The notes below the pieces were generated by a model that made no database searches, was not told the DNA's origin, and saw nothing but the letters and a program-made list of their open reading frames with translations. A stretch of 64,000 nt of DNA, from positions 11,642,335 through 11,706,334 of the forward strand of contig NC_092669.1 of the NCBI RefSeq assembly GCF_032118995.1, given 5' to 3'. Position 1 is the stretch's first letter, and every line of letters begins with the position of its first letter. The translations under genes and the position numbers were made by a program. This document shows positions 1 to 11,654 of this stretch, piece after piece. This stretch comes from Asterias amurensis (lineage: Eukaryota; Echinodermata; Asteroidea; Forcipulatida; Asteriidae).

Positions 1-168
1 GGGCCACCCAGATAACCCATGGGCTAACTTATGGGTAAGTTACCCACCTTTTTCATGTTATGATAATAATACCTACCAAGCACCTTTTTTCTATACATAC
101 TTCCACCATGCAAAGTTTCAAATCCTACGAATAACGATGACATACTTTCTGATATCATTTTGTTACAG

Positions 169-3066
169 GACAAAATTGATGTCTTTGTCATCGGGCACCT
201 TCTGGGATGGTACTTCAAGGTAAGTCTCGTCATCTAACCATTTTTGTTCCAAGGTTGAGTATTTGTTCCTTGCTCTATAGTCTGCAATGAAGGTGTGCTT
301 TTACTCTGGCTCCGCCTACTGAGTTTATGAATATTTTTTGATTACTTTGAGTTTATGAATATTCACAATTACTTTGAGTTTATGAATATTTATGATACCT
401 TTGAGTTTATCATGATTATTCATCAGATGCTAATGATAAGAGATTACTGGGTGTGCTGGGTCATCAGTATTATGTTTGAGGTGCTGGAATACTCGTTGGA
501 GCATCAACTGCCGAACTTTGCTGAATGCTGGTGGGATCATGTGAGTAAGAATTGAAAGTTTACCTTGCCTGATAACTATCCTCTTATTTCCACCTGGCAC
601 AAGCCTCCACGCTCTTTTTCCATTTCCCTAATAACCCAGTTACACACAGACGCCACTACTATACAATGGAAAAGTGGCCGAAAGCGTGGCCAATCCAATC
701 GTTGTGGGCCAAACATGGGAGGATCTCCATGAGCGTGGTTTGGTCGGGAGGTGATCTCCTAGGTCGGGAAGCTGCTTTCTCTCCCCTGGCTTGTTATGAA
801 CGTGCTCAAAATAAGTGTGGTAGGGCCGTGGCCAAAACTATGTGGGTTGAGATTTCCGTGGTCGTAAAAAAAAGCGCAGCACTGTCGCTTACTATTTTGA
901 AGTAGAAACAACTGCTATATATAGGATTAAAACATGTTTCCAAAAACCAAAGGTATTGCCTTTATAACCCCTCTGTTTTTACCTTCACAGTGGGTCTTGG
1001 ATGTCATTATCTGCAATGGTGCCGGTATATGGCTAGGAATGAAAACTCTCAATTACCTAAATATGAAGAAGTACCAATGGAGTGGTCTGTGGAAAATACC
1101 CTCTTATTCGTAAGTAGTTGTCGCCATCTTGGTCTAGTACCCTGTCTACACAAAAAGTAATGAAACCTAATTCTCATTACACCCAAAAGGAGACCTGACT
1201 TCTTTTTGTGTAGACAAGACCAACTAGACTAACCAGAAACCATAGAGCACAAGGAGATTGACTATATGAACCATGCACTGGAGCATGGTCGACTATGGCC
1301 AATTCGACAGTTTCTGGTCACGTGGCTCACCCAAACTTGCTCATAGTTATTAGCTATACGTTGATCAATAATATTAATAATAACGACAATAATTTTCTTG
1401 ATTTTTCCCAGGGGAAAGTTAAAGAGAATTGTTCTTCAGTTTACTCCATATAGTTGGACCCGATTTGACTGGCAACCCACGGCTAATATAACGCGTTGGC
1501 TGGCTGTTCTTGGAATTATATCTATGGTAAGGGAAACTCTTTAGAGACCATTATGCAAGTTTTTGAACGCCGTAACCAGAAAGCTCCATTAAAGGATTTG
1601 GTACCATGGTGGTTGGAGCGCTTGGCACCATTCCGAAAGCACTTGGGAAACATGACGAAAAAGAGACAAACGTGAGGATCCTGAGAAAAACCCTTGAGAT
1701 CTAAGGCTTAGGAGACGTTGCCTGTCTCGAAAAGTTACCTGCTCAAAGGAAAATGATATATTTCTTTTGCTTACTGTGATTAGATGAAATAGTATTCTGA
1801 TTTAATAGATGGAAATTTGCATCAGTATAAAGATAAGATCATATTTATTTCGCGTTTACCCATGTACACCGATGTGTGTAGCACCAGTACTTTTCCTGAG
1901 CTTTATGAAAGAAATCACTGCATGCTACTCGGCTGGGATTCAAACCCACGACCTCTGGATTTCATGAGCAGTGTCTTACCAAATAGACCACTGTTCTGAG
2001 ATTGCCCAATAGCTTGACGCAGTTTGAATCCTATATTTAGCAGTGGGTATCGCAATTATCTGACTTCTTAATTTTCTTACCTGATCTTCACAGTATCTCT
2101 TAGCGGAGTTGAACACATTCTATCTCAAGTTCATCCTATGGATTCCGCCTCCTCACATGCTGAACTGGCTCCGATTGGTCCTTTACGTCCTTGTAGGGTC
2201 CTGTGCGCTCCGAGAAACCTTCCAATACATGAGTGATCCGTAAGTACAAGATCGATTTTAACCAGCCATGCTACCATTAGGCTGGTCCCCTGTCCTTATC
2301 TGCAAGGATAACCTGACTTTATCCGCAAGGATAAAGACAGGTACTGGTTTTACACAACCAGTGATTTCATTGAATACAATGATTTCATTGGATAATCTTG
2401 CAGTGACTTTTGCTGTCCATAATGCCTAGTTCTTCAGATGGGACATAAAATTGTTGAAAGAACCCACTGCACTTTTCGAAAACAGAAGGAGTTTCTGGTT
2501 TGATTGGCTGCTTATTGCGCTAGGCACCTTGTAAACATGATTCTATGTAAAAGGAGTGGGTCTCAAAGATCAATGTTGCCCCACATATAGCTTGCAGGTA
2601 AATACTGACGGTGAAGTTCCTTAAGCGTCCCTGAATGACGGATAAGCGCACTTTTTATGAAGCCATCAATATTATTATTATTCTCTTCATGAACAGTGAC
2701 TGCAAGCAATTTGGCCAGCAGTCTTGGGTCACGAGCGCCATTGTCTTCACTGAGCTTCTAATCGCCATCAAGTTCGACCTCCCTCTCCTCCTGAAGCCGT
2801 TTCCCCGGTACATCGCCATTGGCTGGCTCCTTGGCCTCATCGCAATCATCACCTGGACCGTCTGGAACTTCTGTATCCACCGGGTATCCTTTCGTTTCTG
2901 GCGATGGACGATAGCGAAACCGAAGACTACCATGGATGAGGATCCGAGGCTTGCTGCAGAAACGGATGATGAAGAGGTTGACTCTAATGGTGATGGGCAG
3001 TCCGCTGAAACGGACTCGTCTGGTCCTATGACGAGGTTTCGGTCACAACGCCGTGACGTATCATAG
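169..3066 (+). CDS. PTDSS2: Phosphatidylserine synthase 2 (3' part of gene; N-terminus lies before the window)
   Basis: Makes phosphatidylserine by exchanging serine for the head group of phosphatidylethanolamine, in the ER membrane (family knowledge). Coding exons seen: 169-219, 427-540, 991-1109, 1412-1526, 2094-2239, 2697-3066; all have AG/GT borders and matching phases, giving 304 residues to the stop. From recalled sequences it matches human PTDSS2 better than PTDSS1: [37 protein letters not shown]-like QFTPYSW, and [12 protein letters not shown]. Several hydrophobic membrane segments are visible, for example in the last exon ([17 protein letters not shown]). About 140-180 N-terminal residues are missing upstream. 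The C-terminal tail is acidic and ends in [13 protein letters not shown] ends directly in front of the last exon's acceptor, and a diverged copy of the tail lies at 3422-3528. The PTDSS2 rather than PTDSS1 call is fairly secure. Confidence 0.93.
1143..1215. repeat. Short foldback element in PTDSS2 intron
   Basis: GTCTACACAAAAAG at the left end is answered by CTTTTTGTGTAGAC at the right end, about 73 bp in all. A second inverted pair (AACCAGAAAC / GTTTCTGGT, about 1237-1320) follows directly. Likely a small non-autonomous DNA element; no family assigned. Confidence 0.5.
1835..2012 (-). mobile_element. tRNA-derived SINE fragment
   Basis: On the minus strand it holds a B-box-like GGTTTGAATCCCAG preceded by an A-box-like stretch. 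The plus-strand flank TTTACCCATGTACACCGATGTG is shared with the element at 4436-4690, so both belong to one SINE type. It lies in a PTDSS2 intron. Confidence 0.55.
2405..2690 (+). mobile_element. SINE with (ATT)n tail abutting PTDSS2 last exon
   Basis: The body (CACCTTGTAAAC..., ATGTAAAAGGAGT.GGTCT, GCAGGTAAATACTGA) matches the SINE at 10505-10835. The tail ends in ATTATTATTATT at about 2669-2681, only some 15 bases before the acceptor AG at 2695-2696. The SINE tail therefore forms part of the 3' splice region of the last PTDSS2 exon. Confidence 0.65.
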
Positions 3067-3088
3067 GGTTTACAAAACAGGACTCCAT

Positions 3089-3153
3089 GCCCCAATTTCA
3101 TAAACTTGCTTAGCACAAAACACTGTATAATACAGGCTTTATGAAACTGGGGC
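3089..3153. repeat. Family D palindromic element, short copy
   Basis: GCCCCAATTTCATAAACTTGC at the left is mirrored by GCTTTATGAAACTGGGGC at the right. It is a short member of the CCAATTTCATA/GCTTAGCA foldback family, directly downstream of the PTDSS2 stop and probably in its 3' UTR. Confidence 0.6.
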
Positions 3154-3264
3154 AAGTCCTTGTGCTAACTTTTTTCTTATGAATGTAGTCCTATGTGAAC
3201 CTGGTCCTATGGGCTTGGTAGCTGTGCATTTGACTAGCCGGTATAGCAAAAAACACTACTTATC

Positions 3265-3417
3265 AGAGCCCAAATTCATAAAGCTGTATAGCAGAAAATT
3301 CTGCTTAGCAAATTTCTTGGCTAAGCAAGAAATGTCCGGAGTACCAGTCACAGCAATGGTAACTGTATATTGTTCTGGTGTATGGTTATAACCAATTTTT
3401 TGCTAAGCCAATTTTTT
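3265..3417. repeat. Family D palindromic element
   Basis: Contains AGCCCAAATTCATAAAGCTG, two GCTTAGCA/TGCTAAGC motifs and the family's internal ACCAGTCACAGCAATG. The right end has decayed. It lies between the PTDSS2 stop and the duplicated tail. Confidence 0.55.
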
Positions 3418-3421
3418 TGTG

Positions 3422-3528
3422 CGCTCACTGCGGATACGGATGATGATGGTAAAGAGATTGAAATTAACAATGCTAAAAAGGACTCGTTTATGATGAGGTA
3501 TCGATCACAACGCCGTGATTTAACCTAG
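3422..3528 (+). pseudogene. Diverged duplicate of the PTDSS2 C-terminal coding tail
   Basis: The DNA resembles 2953-3066. Read in the same frame it gives ADTDDDGKE..., ending MRYRSQRRDLT and a stop, against AETDDEEVD... ending [12 protein letters not shown] and a stop in the real exon. The two stop regions (CCTAGGGT and CATAGGGT) also align. The copy starts about 360 bp after the real stop, with two family D repeats between. I see no clear acceptor in front of it, so an alternative last exon is possible but not supported. A relic of a local duplication is the simplest reading. Confidence 0.6.
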
Positions 3529-4435
3529 GGTCTACTTTTTTTTATTGCGTCTTCATGAATGAAGTCTTTCTAAGATTCAGCTAACAAATGGAAGAACATG
3601 TTACTGTATGTTGATGAAGTGTTTTTAAATTTGCTTTTCAATTATCCGAAACAGGTGCAATTCATTCGACTCCCGAGATTCATTGGAAAAAATGAACAAC
3701 GAAATATGAGTACTAAACTTTTTATCAAACCAAAAATGTGTTTTATGTAGCAGTGTTTACATATAATCATGTAAAAAAAAAATGCTATGTTTTTTTACTG
3801 TTTCCAATTCATTGCCAATTATCATGACACTGACCGTACAGTAGTGCACTTTAAATTTGAGAAAATCACTGTTGTTAAAAATATTCTGTCTTTTTTAAAA
3901 AGCGGGACTAAGGCAAAGACCAGGTAGTCTTGGTCCACAAAGACCAGGGTAGTCTTGGCTCAAGACGTTACTATCTCATAGTCAGAGTGAGCTTTTCATT
4001 ATTAATTCTTCGCGGCTGAAGCTAGAAATCAAACCAATGATAGTGATGCCCTCTGTTGTTTGAATTTATCCATGCAAAGGTCTTTGAACCAATACTAAGA
4101 CCAGGGCCAACCACTACCTCAGTAGACTTGATGACAAGTCGTTAGGCGCTGCCTATTTGTCCGCCGTTCATGCAACAGTGACAGTGCGATTATACACATG
4201 CAACAGTCGTAGGTAGTGCGTGGCGACTGACTCACACACACATACTGAGATCAAGGGTGAGTGTACCGTCCCCGTAGCTACACCGCGCTTAACAATTACC
4301 GTCTTGACTTCAAGACTACTACCTCAGGGAAATTCCAGGGTTTGTTTGAAGCAGCCACTGGACCCACTGGCTAGATTAGTGATATATAAGATGTTAAATT
4401 TGTGTCGGGGATAAAGGATATTAATTTTGTTTTTT

Positions 4436-4690
4436 TACCCATACACTGATGTGTGTTAGCACTGTATACTTTCCCTGTTGTGTGACCCGCTGCCAGAACA
4501 GCGGATTCGAACTGCCTCTAGCTACCGGGCAACTTCAGTAGTCTAGTTGGTAAGACACTGCTCTAGAACTGCAAGGGTCGTGGGTTCGAATCCCACCCGA
4601 GTAATATGCCTGTGATATTTTTGTTCACAGGGGCAGGCTAGGTGTACAGTGCGAACACTGGGTAAAAACTTGGTGTATGGGTAAAAACCA
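4436..4690 (+). mobile_element. tRNA-derived SINE-like element with inverted ends
   Basis: A perfect A box (TAGTCTAGTTGG) and B box (GGTTCGAATCC) lie at about 4539-4600, as in a tRNA. No convincing acceptor stem or CCA-ready end is visible. The outer parts are inverted: TTTTTACCCATACACTGATG on the left and TTGGTGTATGGGTAAAAACC on the right. This looks like a SINE or composite element, not a working tRNA gene. Confidence 0.55.
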
Positions 4691-4746
4691 AAATTAATAT
4701 TCTATGTTAGGGATGTTTGAAGCTTTACATGTTGTGAATAATAAGA

Positions 4747-4995
4747 ATAAACTATAAAAACTTATGGGTACAACCATGTAACAGTTCTGTTGTGAAGGAG
4801 TGTTGGCTCAGAAAAAAAGCCAGTTTGGTCTCCACATTTCGAATAGTACATTCTCTGCTGGTATTCTTTTCTTCTGAAGACCAGAAGAGTATACTGTTCG
4901 AAACATCAAGACCAAACTGCCTCTTTTCAGTGAGCCTGCACTCCTTCAAAAGATATTGATTACATGGCTGTACCCGCAAGTTTACTATTATTTAT
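4747..4995. mobile_element. Foldback MITE-like element (family J)
   Basis: Long imperfect inverted arms: GGGTACAACCATGTAA, GAAGGAGTG, GGCTCA and CAGTTTGGTCT on the left return in reverse complement on the right. The centre is TTCTTTTCTTCTGAAGACCAGAAGA. It ends just before element A1. No flanking duplication is clear. Confidence 0.55.
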
Positions 4996-5008
4996 AGTTT
5001 GTTCTTAA

Positions 5009-5390
5009 AGGAACACGTTGCCTTGGATCGGACGAGTTGGTCAAAACAAAAGCGTTTGTAACCGTTTTTTATAAAATGCATATGGTTGGAAAGATGTTTT
5101 AGAAGTAGAATACAATGATCCACACAAGTTTGCCTCGAAATTGCGTGGTTTTCCTTCTACTGTGCGAACTAACATGGTCGGCCATTTATGGGAGTCAAAA
5201 TTTTGACCCCCATAAATGGCCGACGTGTTAGTCGACGAGGTAAAAGGAAAACCACGCAATTTCGAGGCATGTTTGTGTGGATCATTGTATTCTACTTTTA
5301 CAACATCTTTCTACCCATATGCATTTTATAAAAAACGGTTACAAACGCTTTTCAAAGACCAACTCGACCGATCCAAGGCAACGTGTTCCT
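5009..5390. mobile_element. Family A foldback element, copy A1 (TTAA-flanked)
   Basis: About 382 bp that folds back on itself. It starts AGGAACACGTTGCCTTGGAT and ends in the reverse complement, ATCCAAGGCAACGTGTTCCT, with TTAA on both sides (5005-5008, 5391-5394). The centre is the inverted pair CGGCCATTTATGGG / CCCATAAATGGCCG around CAAAATTTTGA. The arms differ from each other at fixed places (left AAAACAAAAGCG, right CGCTTTTCAAAGAC). It has no protein of its own. A TTAA target suggests mobilisation by a piggyBac-type transposase (inference). Confidence 0.85.
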
Positions 5391-6910
5391 TTAAGGCCAG
5401 AGTCTACTAACTAATAGCATTATAGCATTATATTGATATAAAAAAAATCAATTATGAAAACTTTAACAGTTTTGAGGTTTGTTTCTTATACTTTTGTAAC
5501 GTGTATTTATCTCTGCATTGCATTCTATTAAATATAACAGTGAACATTATATCCGTCCATAATAAACAAAAGTATTGAAAGAAAAACCATGAATTTCTTC
5601 GCTTAGCAGTATTGAAGTACAGCCTGTACCTAACTGTTAGCGTTGGAAATCGCATCAGATTAGTTTTTGCCTGAACTATTAACCTAACAGGAACAAATAG
5701 TATCCATAAGGCATTTTGTTTTAATTCTGAAATATGGCTTATTAAAATCTCTCTTTCTTTTTTTGGAAATCTCTCTTTTTGGTGGGGGAAAAGGTCACAA
5801 ATGTTGAATTGTATTTAATGAAAGATAAAAATGGCCTTTGAAAGGATTTGTGTTTGTTGTTTGACTGGATCTAATCATTTGTGAACTTCTGTATTAAGTT
5901 TTTGCCATATACATATGTACATCTAGTACATCGTGTTGTTATATGGGGTAATTCAGCTTTTCCCAAGAATATGCTAATTACACATATACATGCTTATGAA
6001 TGGCATGCGTCTTAGTGTTGTAGCCTTAGGCAGACCTACAAACGCTAGTAAATTGACAAAATGTCAAGTGAGACGTTTATTCTGGGGAAGCCCACTTCAT
6101 TCAAACTAGCCTCAGAAACATAATAAATATACTGAGCTAATTCACATTGGGGATTTATGTATTGTTTGATTTGATGAGTTATTACTGGTAATAAAGAATG
6201 TTTAACTTCAGTCAATTGCTTTTAATTATTTCTTTGTTTTGTGTCCTTGAAAATTCTTCAAAAATATTGCTTGTGGAAAATGGAGATGCTAAAATGCCAT
6301 AAACAAGTGTCAATTAAGAAATACTATTGTAACCTTAAGACAAATGATGAATTAATGCAATTTTTTGTAAGTTTCCTTAATTCAGGAAAAACATGCAAAT
6401 TTATTCGGGACTATTCCACTTTAGGACTGGGGGAGACACCACCATTCTAAGGTTCTTTTTTTTTTTAATTAACGAACATTCCTTTTCCCCTCCCTTCATA
6501 TAGTTTTTGATAAAAGTTTTGAATAATGGAATAATCTCATGTTCCCTTTGAAAAATTTTTGTTGCCAATTTCACTTTCGTTATTATTATTTTACAATAAC
6601 AACGATTTGTTAATCTAAGATCATGAACAGAAATAAACCATCCACACAATGTAGGCCTACATCTTAAATAAATTCAACTTTCGCGCTTGACCCTCTATTT
6701 ATAATTAATGTCTCCGTCCACAAAAATGGACTCGCCCGTCTCTCATAACGAGGCTATGACATAGAGGTCGCCATGTTAAGAGAAAAAACGCAGACTGTCG
6801 AAATTCCTCACAGATCCGTAACAGAACATCGGTTAAAATTATCATTTTCTCTAAACTGAATGGGCAATTTTTAGTTCCACTGATAGAGGGAGGATCCCAG
6901 ATCAACACAA
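5391..6910. other. Intergenic, no gene seen
   Basis: AT-rich, largely unique DNA between element A1 and the UBE2M start. All open frames are short and unlike known proteins. The last few hundred bases must include the UBE2M promoter and leader, but no clear TATA box or start-site motif is visible. Confidence 0.5.
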
Positions 6911-6925
6911 ATGCACAATGCTTAA
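6911..6925 (+). promoter_or_regulatory. Five-codon upstream frame overlapping the UBE2M start codon
   Basis: ATG CAC AAT GCT TAA begins 7 bases before the UBE2M ATG (6918) in another frame and ends inside the gene. If the leader includes it, scanning ribosomes meet it first. Whether it is used is unknown. Confidence 0.4.
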
Positions 6926-9900
6926 GTTATTTTCCTTAAAACAGGAGAAAAGGGACGGCGAGGCGGCCGGAAAAAAATCAGGAGTTAACCAGAAAAGAGC
7001 CTCCGCAGCACAGTTACGATGCATGAAAGGTGAATATGTAAACGTAGTGTACAAAATAGTGTTTGACATAAAATGAGAAATGTTGACATTTTGTGTTTAT
7101 TCATGACGTGAAACTATGACTAATGTGTAGAGTATTGGGATTTGTTTTAGGCGTTGTGGGTGGTTAACAATATTTCATAAAATCATTCTGCAGGAACTTG
7201 GTTTGGAATGGAAGACGATTTCATGAACTTTATTTTCTTTTTAAATTTTTTAATTAAGTGTTGCATTCCATTTGTTGTTGTACTTTCCTAAATGACTTGC
7301 ATGGATGTATTGAATTCAGTTAACTTTATAAATTGTATTTGTATACATTTTTATTGGCACTTACTCCTCTTTGATTCATCAGAAGATATAGACTCCTCAT
7401 TTGATTATAATTTGAACATGTTTATATCGCTAGCTAGGCCTATTTTAGTATTTTGTTATTGACGATTAAATAATAATTTCTTTGATCTATAATATTAAAT
7501 TTTAACGATTATATTCTGAATCTGAAATCCATCAAGCATCAATACATGCATTCGGATTTTCATTGATGTTGGTGTTTTGTGTCTCCTGCCATTTTTTTTA
7601 ACCTGATCCATATTTTGAAGTTACTGAAAATACTAAATACGATACAGGTTTCGTTCTTTGTTTTGGTTTTTCTATATTCATTGTTTGTAAATGTGCATTA
7701 CATTTTTTCAGTCATGTCGTCAGTACTAAAATCAAACAGTCATGAGTCACCCTGACAGATAATCCGGAGAGATTTACCGTATCCTGCCACCACTTTCTAC
7801 CAAAAGGAATATCTCATTTGAGTAAATTAGATACTAATTTCATATTCAATAAAAAAAGTGGTGGCAGGATACGGATATTTTTTCCTGATTGTAATCCACT
7901 CTGATTTGTCTTACTTGCTTTCTTCTAATCGAGACTTTTGATGTTGACTTTTTCTCCAGATATAAGTGAACTAAACCTACCGAAAACCTGCCAGATAGAA
8001 TACCCTGATCCTGACGACATACTCAACTTTAAACTTGTTATCACACCAGACGAGGTAAAGTTGTTGGGTAACTCCCCACTAATCAACCCAAACCCTGGTT
8101 AAAGTCCAACATTTTGCTGTTGAGTTATTGAATTGTATGATGCTGGACCTATGTGTAGGACTGACTCTAGTAAATTGACCCTATGCTTTACATAAGATCA
8201 GGGCCTAATTTCATAGAGCTGCTAAGCACAACAATTTGCTTAGCATGAAATTTTTGCCTTGATAAGAACAGGATTTCCAACCAAATTTCAACGTGATTTT
8301 CAGGATTTAAGCGAACAAAGGCTGAATACCAGTAACAACCAATGCAACATATGGAAATTTGGTTGGTAATCCTGTTTTCATCAGGGAAGAAATTTCATGC
8401 TAAGCAAATTATCATGCTTAGCAGGGCTATGAAATTGGACCCTGGTATACCACCATTACCAGATTTCAACAGCTTATGTGTTAAATTAAATGGTGTTGTG
8501 AGTTTGTTAGAGTGAGCATGTTTTTTTTTCTTTTATTAGAAACTACTCAAGTGAGTTAAGGTTTAATGGTTGTTTGAATTCTCTTCTTTTGCCTCCTTTT
8601 CATTTCCTCACAACTTGTTTTGAATGTTTCCCAATTTCAGGGTTTCTACAAAAATGGGAGGTTCTATTTCAGTTTTAAGGTAAGTTCAACTTGTAATGCA
8701 CTCTGATGGAGGGGTTCCCCTTGTGTCAAAGTTACTAGAAACTACCTCTGTCTCAAAAGCTATGTTACTTCAGAGGGAGGTAGTTTCTCACAATGTTTTA
8801 TACTATCAACAGCTCTCTGTTGCTCATTACCAAGTAAGTTTTTATGCTGGTATGTCTTTTTAGTAATTACCAAGGTTTTCATGAAATGAGTTTAAGTTTT
8901 CCTTATAATTTTGTTCTCATCGCAGATTGGCCAGGGTTACCCTCACGACGCACCAAAGGTCAAATGTGAAACAATGGTCTACCATCCCAACATTGACCTA
9001 GAAGGAAACGTCTGTTTAAATATATTAAGGTAAGAAATAGACTTGTATCATGCTTCTGCCAGATTTTATGTAGGAGAGCTGAATGCACGAAACCAATCAG
9101 TGACTTCAAGGCCGTGTCCCAAACAGCGACTACGGCTTAGCGCGTGTCTGCCTATTCTTTAACACTGGCAAACGCGCTGATCTAGCCGTAGCTGTAGCCA
9201 AAGTCGCCCATTTCGGACATGGCCTAAATAAAAATGTTTTACGGTCATCAGTTATTGCATATTCTGCATTATACAAGTTTATGATTGTATTGCCCTTTTT
9301 GTTGGGTTCCCTGCTCACATATTGACAGTTCTTCTCATTCTAATTTAAGGGATCAGACTACATTTTTCCTTTCAGCCATGAAATTTTGCCCTGTTGAATT
9401 GTGTTCAATATGCATGAAGTTTCATGTTGTATTCATGTGTTATTGATATTGCCATCTTTGTAATTGTGTAATACTGTCACCTTTTTACATTTTTCATCCA
9501 TGTATATTTTCCTGTGTAATTTGACCTTTGTTCGCCCCTTTGGATTTTTTTTACCCTGGTGTTCCTGGTTGTTGAAGCGCCTTGAGCGTCACTACATTAG
9601 CACTGTATAAGAATCCACTGTTATTGTTATTATTTGTTTGTTTTGGAATAAACCATTAATGACTTTTGGCTGTACTGTAGGAGCCATGTAAGCTTCTAAT
9701 TGTGACACAATGCAACAAAGTGTGGTATTTGAGTTGATTGCTAAATGCAATAAATGACAACCTCTACTAACTGTTGCATTGCATTTTGTTGTGTGTATAA
9801 CTTGGCAGGCTTAGTGAGGAAATACTTATGCTAAAAATACATGATTGTTTTTATATGGGTGTTGTTGTTAAAATGTATTTTTACTTTTGCTAATGATGTT

Positions 9901-11098
9901 CATAATTCTCATGTTATTTTGAGGGTTTTAGATTATAATATTACCTAATGATTTCACCCAGTTTCTTTCCCTTTCCCCCATTTCCTCACAACCTCTAGCA
10001 ACTGGTGAATTGTGTTGTATTCGGCAGGCCTAGATATGTTTATATAATGCTATAGTATAATTAACGTGTTTTTTATGATACAATTTGTACAATGCATTCT
10101 CAGTTTTGTTGTCATTATTTCTAGTGAATTATCATGTTATTATGATTCAATGTGTACAATGCATTCTTAGTTTTGTTGTCATTATTTATAATGATATTTA
10201 TAGTTCTGTTGTAATTTTGAGGTACTTTTATACACGTTTATGATCAGTGCTAAGTTTCATGGCACTGCGCATCGCAAAATGAGTTTTACCTAATATTCCA
10301 CTTGTTGTTTTATCCTTTTCCTGACAGAGAAGACTGGAAACCCGTTCTGACGATAAACTCAATCATATATGGCTTGCAATTTCTCTTTTTGGTAAGCTAG
10401 GAAGAATCTGAACATCACAAACAATGAATATAATTTGGTTTTACCCTTACATCAATGTGCATTGAGCACTGTATACTCGGTACAAGGGAAAGCACTGAGT
10501 ATGCAGTGCTCAATAAACATCAGTCTAGCGATTAAGAGCACCAGATTCAAGTTCTGGTGTTTCTGATCAGCAGAGTGTGGGTTCAAATCACCAGCTGTGA
10601 CACTTGTGTCATTACAAGCAAGACACTTATCCATGATCCTTCGGATGGGACGTTAAGTCAGTGGTCCCATGTAGCACCTTGTAAACCTTAGCATGGTGCT
10701 ATGTAAAAGGAGTAGGTCTGATAGTTCAAACAAAGTCCCACATATCTTGCAGTAAAATACTGAACATTGTAGCACCTTGAGCATCAATGAGTGGCAGATA
10801 TTAGCACTTTATAGCAAGCCACTATTATTACTATTATTATCATTAAACAGATTAACAAGTAGGAGGTATAACTTTATAGTAGGTCCTCAATCTATTGTTT
10901 CTTATTGATACCAAAGGATGCTTTTGAAACATTTTCATATTTTTTTAATTTTAGGAACCTAACCCTGATGATCCCCTTAACAAAGAAGCTGCAGAGGTCC
11001 TCCAGAACAACAGACGACTCTTCGAACAGAACGTCTTCAAGTCGATGCGAGGAGGGTACGTCGGTAGCCAATATTTTGAAAGGTGTCTCAAAGTATGA
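6918..11098 (+). CDS. UBE2M: NEDD8-conjugating enzyme E2 M (Ubc12)
   Basis: Takes NEDD8 from the UBA3-NAE1 E1 and passes it to cullins with RBX1 (family knowledge). Coding exons: 6918-7029, 7960-8054, 8641-8679, 8926-9029, 10328-10391, 10955-11098; phases join to 185 residues (human 183). The start MLKLFSLKQ matches the human MIKLFSLKQ docking peptide that binds UBA3, which fixes the start. The UBC core shows the HPN motif at residues 102-104 and the catalytic cysteine at 112 in [13 protein letters not shown]. The C-terminus [14 protein letters not shown] matches human apart from one added residue. Introns hold family B, D and F repeats and a LINE tail. An out-of-frame ATG lies 7 bases upstream of the start. 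Confidence 0.97.
7777..7885. mobile_element. Short hairpin MITE (family F)
   Basis: CCGTATCCTGCCACCACTTT at the left returns inverted as AAGTGGTGGCAGGATACGG at the right; about 105 bp, AT-rich centre. Partial relatives lie near 19600-19690 and 49945-50030. It lies in UBE2M intron 1. Confidence 0.7.
8201..8445. repeat. Family D palindromic element
   Basis: Starts GGGCCTAATTTCATAGAGCTGC and ends with the inverted GCTATGAAATTGGACCCTGG. Nested GCTTAGCATGAAATTT arms sit inside. It lies in UBE2M intron 2. Confidence 0.7.
8735..8880. mobile_element. Family B foldback element, partial
   Basis: TTCAGAGGGAGGTAGTTTCTCACAATGTTTTATACTATCAACAGCTC followed by ATTACCAAG matches the inner part of family B (compare 58200-58330). 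Both termini are missing. It lies in UBE2M intron 3. Confidence 0.55.
9345..9650 (+). mobile_element. LINE 3' end (5'-truncated, CR1/L2-like tail)
   Basis: A non-coding stretch ending GCGCCTTGAGCGTCACT...TATAAGAATCCACTGTTATTGTTATTATT. This GCGC...(ATT)n end is shared with the window's SINEs and with the LINE coding fragment at 31638-32139. It lies in UBE2M intron 4. Confidence 0.5.
10505..10835 (+). mobile_element. tRNA-derived SINE, near complete
   Basis: The head resembles a Ser/Leu-type tRNA (GATTAAGAGCACCAGATTCAAG ... GTGGGTTCAAATC). The body is CACTTGTGTCATTACAAGCAAGACACTTA and CACCTTGTAAACCTTAGCATGG. The 3' end GAGTGGCAGATATTAGCAC...CACTATTATTACTATTATT looks borrowed from the LINE tail. 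It lies in UBE2M intron 5. Confidence 0.7.
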
Positions 11099-11654
11099 TG
11101 ACATCGCCCCGTGTTTCCTTATTTGTATTTGTGTGTGTCCCCCTTCCGGTTTCCCCTATCCAATCTCCATTCCCCTTGAGTTTTAAGTGGCAAGCCACCT
11201 CTGCTTTAAGATAATCAAAAGAAAGAGTATTAGGGTGAAGGTTACAGCAGGTCGAAGATGGGGTTAAAGCAGGGCTCGAATTTGGGGGAAAATCCACAAG
11301 ACCATTGGGCTTGTTTCTCGACATGTTTAGTGGCCCAGAAATGTCAAAAAAGGTTTCATTTACTGGAGTGGTGTCCAGCTGATGTGTTTTCTCTGAGCAT
11401 TATTTTCTGCTGAATTGCTTTTTTGAATTTCGACCGAGACCTATTAGCCAAAACGGCATGACTGTTCCATTTTTAAAATCTAATCAAATTGTTTTGAAAC
11501 AGCATTACAGAATTAGGCCCAGTTTTATACATCCCTTGCATTGGCGGCCATTGCTGGTCAAACAATGTACACATGCATGCGTGTACGCGCAACTGTCAGT
11601 GAGGGCACTGTTTTTGGCTTTTGGCAAGGAGTCTAATGCAAGGGTCTATGTCGA

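Noticed and set aside
4535-4605. tRNA gene with good A and B boxes
   Set aside because: No convincing acceptor or anticodon stem, and it sits in a larger repeated element with inverted ends; called a SINE.
5041-5410. Conserved open frames of about 64-102 codons recurring in all family A copies (both strands)
   Set aside because: They follow from the hairpin: the two arms encode mirror versions of the same frame, with no known domain and no start context. Copies are non-coding repeats.
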